A stretch of DNA of 64,000 nt from assembly GCA_949298955.1 (NCBI GenBank), contig CASFYQ010000011.1, positions 22,007 through 86,006 on the forward strand. The letters are read 5' to 3'. Positions within the stretch are counted from its first letter, which is position 1, and each line of letters opens with the position of its first letter. The notes under the pieces were generated by a model that was not told the origin of the DNA, did not search any database, and saw only the letters and a list, made by a program, of their open reading frames with translations. Source of the stretch: an uncultured Bacteroidales bacterium. GTDB taxonomy: Bacteria; Bacteroidota; Bacteroidia; Bacteroidales; Barnesiellaceae. Of this stretch, positions 17,111-26,667 are shown piece by piece. Position numbers and translations under genes: made by a program.

Positions 17111-18147
17111 ATACGACGAAAAGAATATTGTGGATTGACTATACCAAGGCAATATGTATCTATTTGGTTCTCTTGGGACATGCTCATGTTTCCCAACCCA
17201 TTGCCGATTTTATCTACTCCTTCCACATGCCTCTTTTCTTTTTTCTTTCGGGATGCCTCTTTTCCTATGATAAACACCCTACTTTCAGGGAATTTGCCTT
17301 GAAACGGTTCAAAGGGCTCATGGTTCCTTATTTGTGGATTAATCTGTTTACCTACCTTTTTTGGCTCTTGATAGGTAAAAATTTCGGTGAAGATTCTTCT
17401 ATTTCCATTCCCTGGTATTCTCCTCTGATAGGCATATTGACAGGAAACGGCAAATTAATGATACACAACACTCCCATGTGGTTTTTCCTCTGCCTTTATT
17501 TGCTGGAAATTATCTACTATCCCCTGTTCAAACCTTTGCAAAACCGACCTTATTCTACCCTCGCAGCTATCCTGCTCACAGGTGTTGCCGGATACATCAA
17601 CTACACCTACAACCCCGTGACATTGCCTTTCTGCATGGGGCCGGCCATCGTAGGTATGACATTTTACGGAACAGGTAATCTCATGGTCCGTTACATCAAA
17701 CCCATACAAAGGATAAACCTGTTGTACATAATTCTTCTTTTGGCTACATTTTTCACCGTATTTTTCATCTCCCGAAAAAACGGCTATGTTATTATGAGTA
17801 CAAACGACTACAAAAACTATCTGTTCTTCTTTATCGGAAGTTTGGCCGGCATTGGGTTAATATGCTCTGTCGGCAATTTGCTATCGTTAAAACCCGTTTT
17901 CAAGAATACTATTATTTATATATCTCAAAACACCTTGCTTATCAACAGCTTTCATCTGCTGGTATTTTCTTTTATGAAAGGCATCATGGTATTTGGGCTG
18001 CACATACCGTTGGAATCGCTTTATGCAAACACGACAGCCGATATCGTGTTTTCGTTCATAAGCCTGTTTCTTTGTCTGCCTGTAGCCTATATCGTAAATC
18101 GCTATTTTCCCTTCATCGTTGGGAAAAAACGAGTACGCACAGAGTAA
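17107..18147 (+). CDS. Acyltransferase 3 family membrane protein
   Basis: A 346-residue integral membrane acyltransferase with about ten helices, of the kind that O-acetylates surface sugars (fucose 4-O-acetylase/OatA-like group). The N-terminal signature is complete: WIDYTKAICIYLVLLGHAHV with the catalytic His of LGHAH, then SFHMPLFFFLSGCLF and a basic loop with FKGLMVPYLW. No extracellular SGNH domain is attached. The ATG at 17107 overlaps the previous stop as ATGA; an earlier in-frame start would lie inside the preceding gene. It converges on yitT, 6 bases away. The acceptor sugar is unknown. Confidence 0.9.
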   Translation: MNTTKRILWIDYTKAICIYLVLLGHAHVSQPIADFIYSFHMPLFFFLSGCLFSYDKHPTFREFALKRFKGLMVPYLWINLFTYLFWLLIGKNFGEDSSISIPWYSPLIGILTGNGKLMIHNTPMWFFLCLYLLEIIYYPLFKPLQNRPYSTLAAILLTGVAGYINYTYNPVTLPFCMGPAIVGMTFYGTGNLMVRYIKPIQRINLLYIILLLATFFTVFFISRKNGYVIMSTNDYKNYLFFFIGSLAGIGLICSVGNLLSLKPVFKNTIIYISQNTLLINSFHLLVFSFMKGIMVFGLHIPLESLYANTTADIVFSFISLFLCLPVAYIVNRYFPFIVGKKRVRTE

Positions 18148-18153
18148 CCGGAA

Positions 18154-19023
18154 TCAGGTCTTTATCTTGTCGAAACCCTCGCCATAAACACCCACGACGT
18201 TCGATTGCGAAATGAAGGCTTTGGGATCTATCGACTTGATAAGTCGGAATATCTTTACCGACTCGTTTCGCTTGGCCAAAATCATCAATACCTTTTTCGG
18301 CTGTTTGGAATACCAACCCATACCCTCGATGACGGTTACGCCTCGACGTATATCCTGGTTGACATGGGTAGCTATCTCTTCATATTTATCCGACAAAATC
18401 AATATCTGTACCGATTGACGTTTACCGTTGATGACCATATCCATCGTGTAGCTCATCACTCCCATCACCACATAACCGAATATCATCTTCTCTATACTGT
18501 GGAACAATACATAAGAACTGGCAATAATCAAGAAATCGATATACATCATCATCTTGGCAAACGAAATGTTCTTATATTTGTTTACGATAGCAGCGATAAT
18601 ATCGGTTCCTCCCGTCGAGCCGTTCGATACAAATACCAAACCTACACCGCCACCGCATAGAATACCGCCGATAATGGCCGACATAAAAGGTTGTTCTTCT
18701 ACCAAAGAGCCCGGTATAAACTCTGGCAACAAGCCTAAAAAGAACGAACACATGATAACACTGAATATCGTGCGCACGAAAAATTTAAGTCCCAATACCT
18801 TGATGGCTGCCAACAATAAAATCACATTGATGGTGAAATAAGAAGCCGACACAGGTATTTTCGTCGCATAGTATATCAAGGCAGCTATACCGGTCACACC
18901 ACCGGTAGTGATTTCGTTGGGCAATAAAAAACCTATCCAACCCAAAGCATACAGCAACAAGCCGAATATAATGACTAAGTAGTCTTTTATCGCATACCAA
19001 ATACTGTTAAAAGCCAAACGCAT
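18154..19023 (-). CDS. YitT family membrane protein (DUF161/DUF2179)
   Basis: A 289-residue protein with five or six N-terminal helices (YitT domain, with NEITTGGVTGIA and SNGSTGGTDIIA repeats of the same motif) and a C-terminal soluble DUF2179 domain (about residues 205-289, with KRQSVQILILSDKYEEIA at its start). Function is unproven; relatives have been linked to transport and membrane stress. It lies downstream of leuS with a 96-base gap holding a hairpin, so it is transcribed in part by readthrough or from its own promoter. Confidence 0.92.
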   Translation of the reverse strand: MRLAFNSIWYAIKDYLVIIFGLLLYALGWIGFLLPNEITTGGVTGIAALIYYATKIPVSASYFTINVILLLAAIKVLGLKFFVRTIFSVIMCSFFLGLLPEFIPGSLVEEQPFMSAIIGGILCGGGVGLVFVSNGSTGGTDIIAAIVNKYKNISFAKMMMYIDFLIIASSYVLFHSIEKMIFGYVVMGVMSYTMDMVINGKRQSVQILILSDKYEEIATHVNQDIRRGVTVIEGMGWYSKQPKKVLMILAKRNESVKIFRLIKSIDPKAFISQSNVVGVYGEGFDKIKT

Positions 19024-19061
19024 ATTATCTCCTGTTTCTAAATTTCACTCTTTTCGAACAA

Positions 19062-19111
19062 TTAAAAATATATCCATGTTCGCTACTTTTCTTCTTTCAC
19101 GAACATGGATA
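19062..19111 (-). terminator. Terminator between leuS and yitT
   Basis: A perfect 12-base inverted repeat (19071-19082 with 19100-19111), followed on the minus strand by TATTTTTAATT. It lies just downstream of leuS. Confidence 0.7.
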
Positions 19112-19119
19112 CTTGTCTT

Positions 19120-21891
19120 TTATATTACGATATTGACAATCTTGTTGGGCACTACGATAATTTTTTTGGGAGTTTTACCATCGAGCCATCGGGCCGATGA
19201 TTCGTGATTGAGAACGATTTGCTCAATCTCTTCCCGTGGAGTTCCGGCCTTTATTTCGAGGCTGAACCGGGCCTTTCCGTTGAACGAAACAGCATAAGTC
19301 GCCACATCTTCTTTCAGATATTCTTCATTCCACTCGGGCCATTGGGCATCGCAAACCGTGTGTTCATGTCCCAACTCGTGCCACAGCTCTTCGCTGATAT
19401 GAGGTGCAAAAGGAGCCAACAAAACAACAATCTTCTCGAGCATTTGTTTGTTGCGCGATTTGAGTGCAGTCAACTCATTTACACAAATCATAAAGGCACT
19501 TATCGAAGTATTATATGAGAAATTCTCAACGTCCCACGAAATTTTCTTGATGAGTTTATGTACCGATTTCAACTCCTCCTTGGTAGGTTCATCGTCTTTT
19601 ACTGCCAAACTATCGCCTTGATAGAAAAGGTTCCACAATTTTTTCAAGAAGCGATGTACTCCGTCTATACCGTTCGTATCCCAGGGTTTGCTCTGCTCGA
19701 TGGGGCCCAGGAACATCTCATACAGACGCAACGTATCGGCTCCGTATTTCTCTACAATATCATCGGGATTTACCACATTATACATCGATTTCGACATCTT
19801 TTCCACAGCCCAGCCGCATACGTAGCGGCCATCGTCTTCCAATATAAATTCGGCCGTAGCAAACTCGGGACGCCAGTTTTTGAATGCCTCTATGTCGAGT
19901 ACATCGTTGTTAACGATATTTACATCGACATGGATAGGCGTCGTGTCATAATCTTTCTTTTTACCGAGCGTTACAAATGTATTGGTATCTTTTATACGAT
20001 ACACAAAATTGGAACGTCCCTGTATCATACCCTGATTGATGAGTTTCTTGAAGGGTTCGTCTTCGCAAACTACCCCTTTGTCAAACAGAAATTTGTTCCA
20101 GAAACGGCTGTAAATGAGGTGACCTGTCGCATGCTCGGTACCTCCTATATAGAGATCGACATTGCGCCAATATTCGTTGTTTTCTTTCGATACCAATGCC
20201 TGGTCGTTGTGAGGATCCATATAACGCAAATAGTAGGCCGACGAACCAGCAAAACCGGGCATCGTACACAACTCGAGCGGAAAATGATCTTCGGTTTCCC
20301 AGTTTTTGGCACGTCCCAACGGAGGTTCACCCGTCTCGGTAGGTAAAAATTTATCTACCTCGGGAAGCTTCAAAGGCAATTTACTCTCGTCGAGCATATA
20401 AGGCATACCCTCTTTATAATAAACAGGGAAAGGTTCTCCCCAATAACGTTGACGGCTGAATATGGCATCGCGCAGACGATAGTTTACTTTCACCCGACCG
20501 ATACCTTTCTCTTCGATAAATTTCTTAGTGGCGGCAATAGCCTCTTTTACCTCCATACCATTCAGGTCAAGACCGTTTCCACAAGAATTTATCATCTTGC
20601 CTTCCTTGGCATCGAAACTCTCTTCCGACACATCGCATCCTTCTATCAACGGAATGATAGGCAAATCGAAATGTTTGGCAAAGGCATAGTCGCGACTGTC
20701 GTGAGCCGGTACGGCCATAATGGCACCTGTACCATATCCGGCCAATACATAGTCGCTTATGTAGATAGGAATATGTTTGTTATTCAACGGGTTGATTGCA
20801 TAAGCTCCCGTAAATACACCCGTTACACTGCGATCCATGAGGCGTTCGCGTTCGGTGCGATGCTTGATGCTGTCCAAATATTTATCGACAGCCTCTTTTT
20901 GGTCGGCAGTCACTACCTGTTTCACATATTCGCTTTCGGGAGCCAATACCATGAAAGTAACACCGAATACCGTGTCGGCACGAGTCGTAAATATGGTAAA
21001 CTCCACATCAGAATCGACTACCTTAAACTGCATTTCGGCACCTTCCGAACGACCTATCCAATTCTTTTGAGTTTCTTTGAGCGAGTCGGTCCAGTCAATT
21101 TTATCAAGACCTTCGAGCAGACGTTGGGCATAAGCCGATACCCGAAGGCACCATTGACGCATCACTTTCTGCTCTACGGGATATCCGCCACGAATCGATA
21201 CACCTTCGCTTACTTCGTCATTAGCCAACACGGTACCCAACTGCGGACACCAATTTACCATCGTATCGCCCAAATAGGCTATACGGTAGTTCATCAGTAT
21301 CTCCTGTTGTTCTTTTTCGTTCTTGGTTTTCCACTCTTCGGCCGTAAACGAAAGTTCTTCACTACAAGCCGCATTCAAACCTTCGGTACCTGCTGTCTCG
21401 AAAATCTTTACCAGCTCTTCGATGGGACGAGCCTGTTTTTTATCGTTGCTATAATAGCTGTTGAACATCTGTATGAAGGCCCACTGTGTCCACTTGTAAT
21501 ATTCGGGATCACATGTGCGTATCTCACGATTCCAATCATAGCAAAAACCTATCTTGTCCAACTGCTCGCGATAGCGGTCTATATTCTTCTCTGTCGTGAT
21601 GGCCGGATGCTGTCCCGTCTGTATGGCATATTGCTCGGCCGGAAGTCCATAGGCATCGTATCCCATAGGGTGAAGCACATTAAAGCCTTTCAAACGTTTG
21701 TAACGAGAATAGATATCGGAAGCAATATATCCCAGCGGGTGACCTACGTGCAAGCCCGCACCCGAAGGGTAGGGGAACATATCCAACACATAGTATTTGG
21801 GTTTGTCTTTATTTTCGGTTATCTGGTAGGTATGATTCTCTTTCCAGTATTTCTGCCACTTTTTCTCTATTTCTTTGAAATTATATTCCAT
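19120..21891 (-). CDS. leuS: Leucyl-tRNA synthetase
   Basis: Charges tRNA-Leu. The 923 residues are somewhat longer than the E. coli enzyme (860). The class I signatures are present: the HIGH-type motif HVGHP within [15 protein letters not shown] (about residues 42-56) and KMSKS in [11 protein letters not shown] at about residue 700. The CP1 editing domain is complete, with [14 protein letters not shown] and the [15 protein letters not shown] motif that includes the editing Asp. A long insertion precedes KMSKS, as in other Bacteroidetes. Start ATG 21891 follows nadA by 40 bases. Confidence 0.97.
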   Translation of the reverse strand: MEYNFKEIEKKWQKYWKENHTYQITENKDKPKYYVLDMFPYPSGAGLHVGHPLGYIASDIYSRYKRLKGFNVLHPMGYDAYGLPAEQYAIQTGQHPAITTEKNIDRYREQLDKIGFCYDWNREIRTCDPEYYKWTQWAFIQMFNSYYSNDKKQARPIEELVKIFETAGTEGLNAACSEELSFTAEEWKTKNEKEQQEILMNYRIAYLGDTMVNWCPQLGTVLANDEVSEGVSIRGGYPVEQKVMRQWCLRVSAYAQRLLEGLDKIDWTDSLKETQKNWIGRSEGAEMQFKVVDSDVEFTIFTTRADTVFGVTFMVLAPESEYVKQVVTADQKEAVDKYLDSIKHRTERERLMDRSVTGVFTGAYAINPLNNKHIPIYISDYVLAGYGTGAIMAVPAHDSRDYAFAKHFDLPIIPLIEGCDVSEESFDAKEGKMINSCGNGLDLNGMEVKEAIAATKKFIEEKGIGRVKVNYRLRDAIFSRQRYWGEPFPVYYKEGMPYMLDESKLPLKLPEVDKFLPTETGEPPLGRAKNWETEDHFPLELCTMPGFAGSSAYYLRYMDPHNDQALVSKENNEYWRNVDLYIGGTEHATGHLIYSRFWNKFLFDKGVVCEDEPFKKLINQGMIQGRSNFVYRIKDTNTFVTLGKKKDYDTTPIHVDVNIVNNDVLDIEAFKNWRPEFATAEFILEDDGRYVCGWAVEKMSKSMYNVVNPDDIVEKYGADTLRLYEMFLGPIEQSKPWDTNGIDGVHRFLKKLWNLFYQGDSLAVKDDEPTKEELKSVHKLIKKISWDVENFSYNTSISAFMICVNELTALKSRNKQMLEKIVVLLAPFAPHISEELWHELGHEHTVCDAQWPEWNEEYLKEDVATYAVSFNGKARFSLEIKAGTPREEIEQIVLNHESSARWLDGKTPKKIIVVPNKIVNIVI

Positions 21892-21931
21892 GACGAAAAT
21901 ATGATAAATATTATTTTATTTATTTCTTCTA

Positions 21932-22921
21932 TTAAATTCCCAGCGAAGCCGATATGTCGAGCATACGCCGTATAGGCTTGATAGCCTCCCGGGCTATTGC
22001 CTCGTCGACAATTATCTCGGGTAACTCGTATTTGAGCGTATTATACAGTTTTTCCATCGTATTCAACCGCATGAAATTACATTCGCTGCAACCGCAAGTA
22101 CTGTCTTCGGGAGGAGCCGGAATAAACTCTTTATCGGGATTATTCTTTTTCATTTCGTGGAGAATACCCGATTCGGTAGCTACTATAAACCGTTTACATT
22201 CGCTCTGCGTGGCAAAACGCAATAGAGCTGCCGTCGAACCTACCTTATCGGCAACGAGCAAAATATCGCGTTTGCACTCGGGGTGAGCCAACAGCAAAGC
22301 ATCGGGATACTGTTTTTTCAAAGCGACAATCTTTTCAAGAGAGAATTGCGAATGCACATGACAGGCACCATCCCACAACAACATATTTCGACCGGTCACT
22401 CCGTTGATATAATTGCCTAAATTTTTATCGGGCCCGAATATGATTTTTTCGTTTTCGGGGAAACTTTCTACAATTTGTTTGGCGTTCGACGATGTAACTA
22501 CCACATCGGTATGAGCTTTCACGGCTGCCGATGTGTTCACATACGAAACCACCTTGTAACCGGGATGCTGTTTTACAAACTCGGCAAAGCTGTCGGCCGG
22601 ACAACTGTCGGCCAACGAACAACCGGCATTCAAATCCGGTATAAGCACTTTTTTGTCTGGACAGATAATCTTGGCCGTCTCACCCATGAAATGAACACCG
22701 CAAAGAACAAGAATCGAAGCATCGGTCTTGGCAGCCCACTGAGCCAAAGCCAACGAATCGCCTACATAATCGGCAATATCCTGTATCTCGCCAGCCTGAT
22801 AGAAATGAGCCAATACAACGGCATTCTTCTCTCGTTTCATCTTTTCGATTTCAGTTACCAGGTCTACACCTTCGGGAACAGGCATATCCACATAACCTTT
22901 TGAGATATTTACATCGAACAT
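21932..22921 (-). CDS. nadA: Quinolinate synthase A
   Basis: Condenses iminoaspartate with dihydroxyacetone phosphate to quinolinate, the precursor of NAD, using a [4Fe-4S] cluster. The 329 residues carry the three conserved cysteines in LVLCGVHFMGET, WDGACHVH and STCGCSECNFM. The ATG at 22921 (MFDVNISKGY) is preferred over an in-frame TTG nine codons upstream, which has no homology. nadB and nadC are not in the window. It leads the minus-strand unit nadA - leuS - yitT; its upstream side faces the origin-like region. Confidence 0.95.
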   Translation of the reverse strand: MFDVNISKGYVDMPVPEGVDLVTEIEKMKREKNAVVLAHFYQAGEIQDIADYVGDSLALAQWAAKTDASILVLCGVHFMGETAKIICPDKKVLIPDLNAGCSLADSCPADSFAEFVKQHPGYKVVSYVNTSAAVKAHTDVVVTSSNAKQIVESFPENEKIIFGPDKNLGNYINGVTGRNMLLWDGACHVHSQFSLEKIVALKKQYPDALLLAHPECKRDILLVADKVGSTAALLRFATQSECKRFIVATESGILHEMKKNNPDKEFIPAPPEDSTCGCSECNFMRLNTMEKLYNTLKYELPEIIVDEAIAREAIKPIRRMLDISASLGI

Positions 22922-22948
22922 ATATATATTCTTTTTTTTATTTTTCAA

Positions 22949-23388
22949 TTAAATCTTTTTTTGTTGATGATAATAGATTGTTGACAGCAATGATAACTTC
23001 TTGTTAAAAGACTTGCTTTTTATTTTATCAACGTCAGGCTCTCGGTTATATTGGTTTTGTCAACATCATTATCTATTTACAATGAGTTTTTTATACTCTT
23101 TATCAACGCCTTGTTTACAAACTGCAAAGTTAATAACTTTATTCTATTTGTATGATTGATAAACAGATATTTTGAGGTGGATATATCAACTAAAAACTTG
23201 TGGTTTTATTATTTGTATCTTTGTAATGTTTGCTTGTATAGCGATAAATTCATAATGTCAAAATTTAGATGTACTTTTTATGCAATCGTTTTATAACCTT
23301 TTATCCACACTTGTACACACACTTATTCACGATGTTGTCGATAAAGCTGTAATTCTGTTGTAAATCTATATTTATTATCGATTTGCAT
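22949..23388. other. Putative oriC, left DnaA-box cluster
   Basis: An AT-rich stretch of about 470 bases without a gene. On the plus strand it holds TTATCCACA (23301-23309, perfect), TTGTACACA (23311-23319, one mismatch) and TTATTCACG (23323-23331, one mismatch), that is, three DnaA boxes at about one helical turn. TTATCAACG occurs twice, at 23025-23033 and 23100-23108. The long A/T-only stretches around 22930-22960 and 23120-23160 could unwind. The strand bias of the sequence changes sign across this region and its partner at 24.6-24.9 kb. A TATCTTTG promoter element also lies at 23216-23223, with no gene directly behind it. Confidence 0.65.
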
Positions 23389-23396
23389 TATCTTTG
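23389..23396 (+). promoter_or_regulatory. Promoter -7 element of trmH
   Basis: TATCTTTG, 26 bases before the ATG, at the edge of the origin-like region. Confidence 0.6.
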
Positions 23397-23421
23397 TAAA
23401 CGTTTGTAGAAGCTATAATTT

Positions 23422-23952
23422 ATGAAGAAAAAGAGTATTCTCGATCTGCATCGCATTACGCAAGAAGAGTTTAAACATATCGAAAAGATACCATTAGCCG
23501 TAGTTTTGGATAATGTACGCAGTTTAAATAACATCGGTTCGGTTTTTCGCACGGCCGATGCTTTCAAGGTATCGTGCATTTATTTGTGCGGAATCACGGC
23601 TACACCGCCTCATACCGATATACACAAGACAGCCCTGGGTGCCGAAGATAGTGTCGATTGGATATATGAGCAAGATACTTGTGCGGTTGTCGATGAGTTA
23701 TTAAGCAAAGGATACGAGGTTTATGCCGTAGAGCAGGTAGAAGGAAGTATAAGTCTTACCGACATCGAATTGGACAGAAATAAAAAATATGCGGTCATAT
23801 TGGGCAACGAGGTGAAAGGAGTACAACAGTCGGTCGTAGATAAGTGCACGGGAAGCATCGAGATACCTCAATTCGGTACCAAACATTCATTAAATGTGTC
23901 GGTTACTGCCGGCCTGGTTATTTGGGACTTTTTCAAACAGTTGGGATTATAG
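23422..23952 (+). CDS. TrmH family RNA methyltransferase (SPOUT)
   Basis: A 176-residue, SAM-dependent ribose 2'-O-methyltransferase with the trefoil-knot fold. The three motifs are intact: NVRSLNNIGSVFRTADAF, ILGNEVKGV and IPQFGTKHSLNVSVTAG. The RNA target (tRNA or rRNA) cannot be told from the sequence. It is the only plus-strand gene between two DnaA-box clusters; its end overlaps the converging DUF4294 gene by six bases. Its promoter sits inside the left half of the proposed origin, so its expression could be influenced by DnaA. Confidence 0.93.
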   Translation: MKKKSILDLHRITQEEFKHIEKIPLAVVLDNVRSLNNIGSVFRTADAFKVSCIYLCGITATPPHTDIHKTALGAEDSVDWIYEQDTCAVVDELLSKGYEVYAVEQVEGSISLTDIELDRNKKYAVILGNEVKGVQQSVVDKCTGSIEIPQFGTKHSLNVSVTAGLVIWDFFKQLGL

Positions 23953-24549
23953 CGATCCTTGTTCTACCAAAACACAAATTCGTTCTATTGTCTTGTCTTT
24001 ACCTTCGGGATCCCAATCGGTTTTAAGCGAAGCACCGAATAATTTACCAAAGAATTGCCAAAAATTAGCTCTGAAACTACCCAAAAAAGCCTTTATCAAT
24101 TCATATGATGATTGATTACATTCCCTGTTAATCAACTTGATAAGCATTTTACCCTGCGATAGGGTAAATTTTTTCAACACAGGTTTATATTGTTGGAAAA
24201 CTTCTTTTTCCATACGTTTCATGTGCTCTTCGCGAGCCTTGTCGTCGGGCAGAGTTTCCATATATTCATAAGTCTCTATGAATATGGCATAGATGAGTTT
24301 GGCATATGGTAATGCCTTTTTTACATCGCGCACCGTTTTCCAGTAGAATTTCTCCTCTTTTTTGTTTTTGAATTTTTCAGGAGGATATACATAGAAAGTG
24401 CGCAGTCCAATCATACGCACGGTATCGTTATCAATGATAACCCGATAAAAATGTTTATAAGCCGGGTGTTCTTCCTGAAAAACTTGTGCTCGAAGGGCAG
24501 GTATAGTCAGAAAAACAGTAAAGAATAATATGAATAATCCTCTCTTCAT
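23947..24549 (-). CDS. DUF4294 domain exported protein
   Basis: A 200-residue protein with a signal peptide at residues 1-21 (MKRGLFILFFTVFLTIPALRA, cleavage before Q). The rest matches DUF4294, a Bacteroidetes family of unknown function, with YRVIIDNDTVRMIGLRTFYVYPP-type beginning and a lysine-rich helical middle. ATG 24549 was chosen because it begins the signal peptide; a TTG nine bases upstream is not convincing. It lies between the two DnaA-box clusters, convergent with trmH. Confidence 0.85.
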   Translation of the reverse strand: MKRGLFILFFTVFLTIPALRAQVFQEEHPAYKHFYRVIIDNDTVRMIGLRTFYVYPPEKFKNKKEEKFYWKTVRDVKKALPYAKLIYAIFIETYEYMETLPDDKAREEHMKRMEKEVFQQYKPVLKKFTLSQGKMLIKLINRECNQSSYELIKAFLGSFRANFWQFFGKLFGASLKTDWDPEGKDKTIERICVLVEQGSL

Positions 24550-24957
24550 TGGGTACAAATGTAAATCATTCGCTATTTCAATGATTATTTTTTTGCAATA
24601 ATTATAATATTCACAGCTGTTTATAGCGAGTGTGCATAGATTGTCGATAGTTTGTGAATAAAGAAGTTTATAATAAGTAAATAGGTTGATAAATAATTAT
24701 TTATAAATTGTTGATAAATGCACATACAATGAGTTTTCCATGGTTGAAATCTTGTGAATAAGCTGTTGGTATGGTTTTGAAAGCTATATAGTATTTTATC
24801 TCTTTGCCAATAAGTTTACAAGTTGTTGATAGAAATGTAAATATAAAATTCATATCATTGAAAAACAGATAAATAGTAGCTATTCACAGGTGTGTATAAA
24901 CTTAAAAATCTATATATTGATTTTTCTAAAATCTATGGTTGAATAATAGATAAACCC
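24550..24957. other. Putative oriC, right DnaA-box cluster
   Basis: About 400 bases of AT-rich intergenic DNA. On the minus strand it holds three perfect DnaA boxes (TGTGNATAA as read on the plus strand) at 24653-24661, 24753-24761 and 24891-24899, and a near match at 24631-24639. Two near matches in the other orientation lie at 24607-24615 and 24880-24888. GTTGATAA, the reverse complement of the TTATCAAC motif of the left cluster, occurs at 24685-24692 and 24710-24717. The perfect boxes thus face those of the left cluster across trmH and the DUF4294 gene. Confidence 0.65.
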
Positions 24958-24965
24958 TACCTTTG
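24958..24965 (+). promoter_or_regulatory. Promoter -7 element of the radical SAM gene
   Basis: TACCTTTG, a full consensus match, 21 bases before the ATG at 24987. It borders the right DnaA-box cluster. Confidence 0.6.
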
Positions 24966-24986
24966 CAGGGTAAAAAGTATTTTGTT

Positions 24987-25766
24987 ATGCAGACGGTACT
25001 ATTTCATGAAATCATTTACGGGCCCGTGCACAGCCGTCGTCTGGGCATATCGTTGGGTGTAAATTTGTTGCCGACCGACGGCAAGTTGTGTTCGTTCGAC
25101 TGTGTCTACTGCGAGTGCGGATACAATGCCCAAGGGGTAGGCAAGAGCGGTTTGCCTTCGGCCGACCAGGTGGAAAAGGAGTTAAAAACCCGTTTACAAG
25201 CCATGCACGAGGCGGGCGAAAAGCTCGATGTGATTACTTTTGCCGGTAACGGTGAGCCTACTCTTCACCCGCAGTTCGAGCAGATTATAGATACTACGCT
25301 TTATTTGCGAGATCATTATTATCCCGAGGCCAAGATAAGTGTATTGTCCAATGCGACCCGCATTCACGACGAGTCGGTATTCAGGGCATTGAACAGGGTC
25401 GATAACAATATTCTCAAACTCGATTCGCTGTGTCCCGAGACGGTGGCACTAATCGACAATCCCAACGACCCGCATTTCGATGTGAATCGTGTGGTATGCA
25501 ACTTGAAGCGTTTTTCGGGCAATGTGGTTGTGCAGACCATGTTTCTGCGGGGGTGGCACAACGGGCAGCGCATCGACAATACCGTTGAAAAAGAACTCAC
25601 GCCGTGGTTGGAAGCTTTGCAATATGTTTCGCCCCGCTCGGTGATGATTTATACCATCGACCGGAAAACTCCCGAGGAATCGCTCGAAAAGGTCTCTCGC
25701 GAGGAGTTGGAACAGATTGCCGGAAGGGTGAGGGAATTGGGCTTTGAGGTTTCGGTATCGGCCTGA
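24987..25766 (+). CDS. Radical SAM protein
   Basis: A 259-residue radical SAM enzyme. The cluster-binding motif is CSFDCVYCECG (C-x3-C-x2-C) at about residues 35-45, followed by FAGNGEPTLHP, the second conserved block of the fold. The N-terminus YGPVHSRRLGISLGVNLLP is typical of a Bacteroidetes group often annotated as molybdenum cofactor biosynthesis-like, but no C-terminal MoaA cluster is present, so the substrate is unknown. The ATG at 24987 was chosen; an in-frame TTG at 24963 lies in the promoter. A bidirectional terminator follows. Confidence 0.88.
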   Translation: MQTVLFHEIIYGPVHSRRLGISLGVNLLPTDGKLCSFDCVYCECGYNAQGVGKSGLPSADQVEKELKTRLQAMHEAGEKLDVITFAGNGEPTLHPQFEQIIDTTLYLRDHYYPEAKISVLSNATRIHDESVFRALNRVDNNILKLDSLCPETVALIDNPNDPHFDVNRVVCNLKRFSGNVVVQTMFLRGWHNGQRIDNTVEKELTPWLEALQYVSPRSVMIYTIDRKTPEESLEKVSREELEQIAGRVRELGFEVSVSA

Positions 25767-25804
25767 TAATAAATAGAATAAAATGCCTGATGATACAGGT
25801 GTAT

Positions 25805-25846
25805 AAAAAAACAAACCCGGAGTGAAAACCCCGGGTTTGTTTTTTT
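25805..25846. terminator. Bidirectional terminator between the radical SAM gene and frdB
   Basis: A perfect 15-base inverted repeat (25806-25820 with 25831-25845) with A-run on one side and T-run on the other, so it can stop transcription from both converging units. Confidence 0.9.
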
Positions 25847-25868
25847 ATAGTGAAAGTCTGTTCGTATT

Positions 25869-26624
25869 TTAGTCTTTCAGTTTGGCGCAGATAAACTCGC
25901 GGTTGAGGCGGGCGATGTTGGTCAGCGAGATGTTTTTGGGGCATTCAGCAGCGCAGGCACCGGTATTGGTACAGTTACCGAATCCCAGTTCGTCCATCTT
26001 GGCAACCATGGCGCGAGCGCGTTCGGCAGCCTCTACACGGCCTTGCGGCAGAAGGGCAAACTGGCTCACCTTGGCCGATACGAACAACATGGCCGAACCA
26101 TTTTTACAAGCAGCTACGCAGGCACCGCAACCGATACAGGTAGCCGAATCCATAGCCTCGTCGGCAGCCAGTTTGGAGATGGGTATGGCATTTGCATCTT
26201 GTGCACCGCCCGTGTTTACCGAGATGTAACCGCCGGCTTGTTGTATTTTGTCGAATGCACGGCGGTCTACCATCAAGTCGCGGATTACGGGAAATCCGGC
26301 CGAGCGCCAGGGTTCAACCGTAATCACGTCGCCATCTTTGAATTTACGCATGTGCAGTTGACAGGTGGTCACGCTGGTGTCGGGGCCGTGGGGGTGTCCG
26401 TTGATATAGAGCGAGCACATACCGCAGATACCTTCGCGGCAGTCGTGGTCGAAAACTACGGGCTCTTTACCCTCGTTGATAAGTTGCTCGTTAAGCAGGT
26501 CGAGCATTTCGAGGAAAGAGCTGTCGGTAGATACACCGTTGAGTTTGTATTCCTCAAATCTACCTTTTTCTTTGGGCCCTTTTTGGCGCCAAACTTTGAG
26601 TGTTATATTGATTGTTTTTTCCAT
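25869..26624 (-). CDS. frdB: Fumarate reductase/succinate dehydrogenase iron-sulfur subunit
   Basis: Electron-transfer subunit of complex II, carrying electrons between the flavin and the membrane quinone. The 251 residues hold the cysteines of the [2Fe-2S] cluster in CREGICGMC plus a distant Cys (about residues 62-90), the [4Fe-4S] cluster in [11 protein letters not shown] and the [3Fe-4S] cluster in [13 protein letters not shown]. It is the third gene of the minus-strand unit C-A-B with a 43-base gap to frdA. In anaerobic Bacteroidales this complex mainly reduces fumarate; that is family knowledge. Confidence 0.96.
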   Translation of the reverse strand: MEKTINITLKVWRQKGPKEKGRFEEYKLNGVSTDSSFLEMLDLLNEQLINEGKEPVVFDHDCREGICGMCSLYINGHPHGPDTSVTTCQLHMRKFKDGDVITVEPWRSAGFPVIRDLMVDRRAFDKIQQAGGYISVNTGGAQDANAIPISKLAADEAMDSATCIGCGACVAACKNGSAMLFVSAKVSQFALLPQGRVEAAERARAMVAKMDELGFGNCTNTGACAAECPKNISLTNIARLNREFICAKLKD

Positions 26625-26667
26625 AACTTTATTGTATTATACCGGAATTAAACGGCGATTTTACAAA

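Noticed and set aside
20449..21975. Long open frame (508 codons) on the plus strand across leuS
   Set aside because: Antisense to an unambiguous leucyl-tRNA synthetase; its composition (many Tyr, Ile, His) is that of a reverse-frame shadow and it has no recognisable domain.
22922..22948. Nine-codon N-terminal extension of nadA from TTG
   Set aside because: Lys-rich low-complexity stretch in the T-rich gap; the ATG at 22921 fits the family.
22949..23421. Insertion sequence or CRISPR remnant in the AT-rich gaps near trmH
   Set aside because: No transposase fragment, no terminal inverted repeats and no regular repeat-spacer pattern; the repeated words are DnaA boxes.
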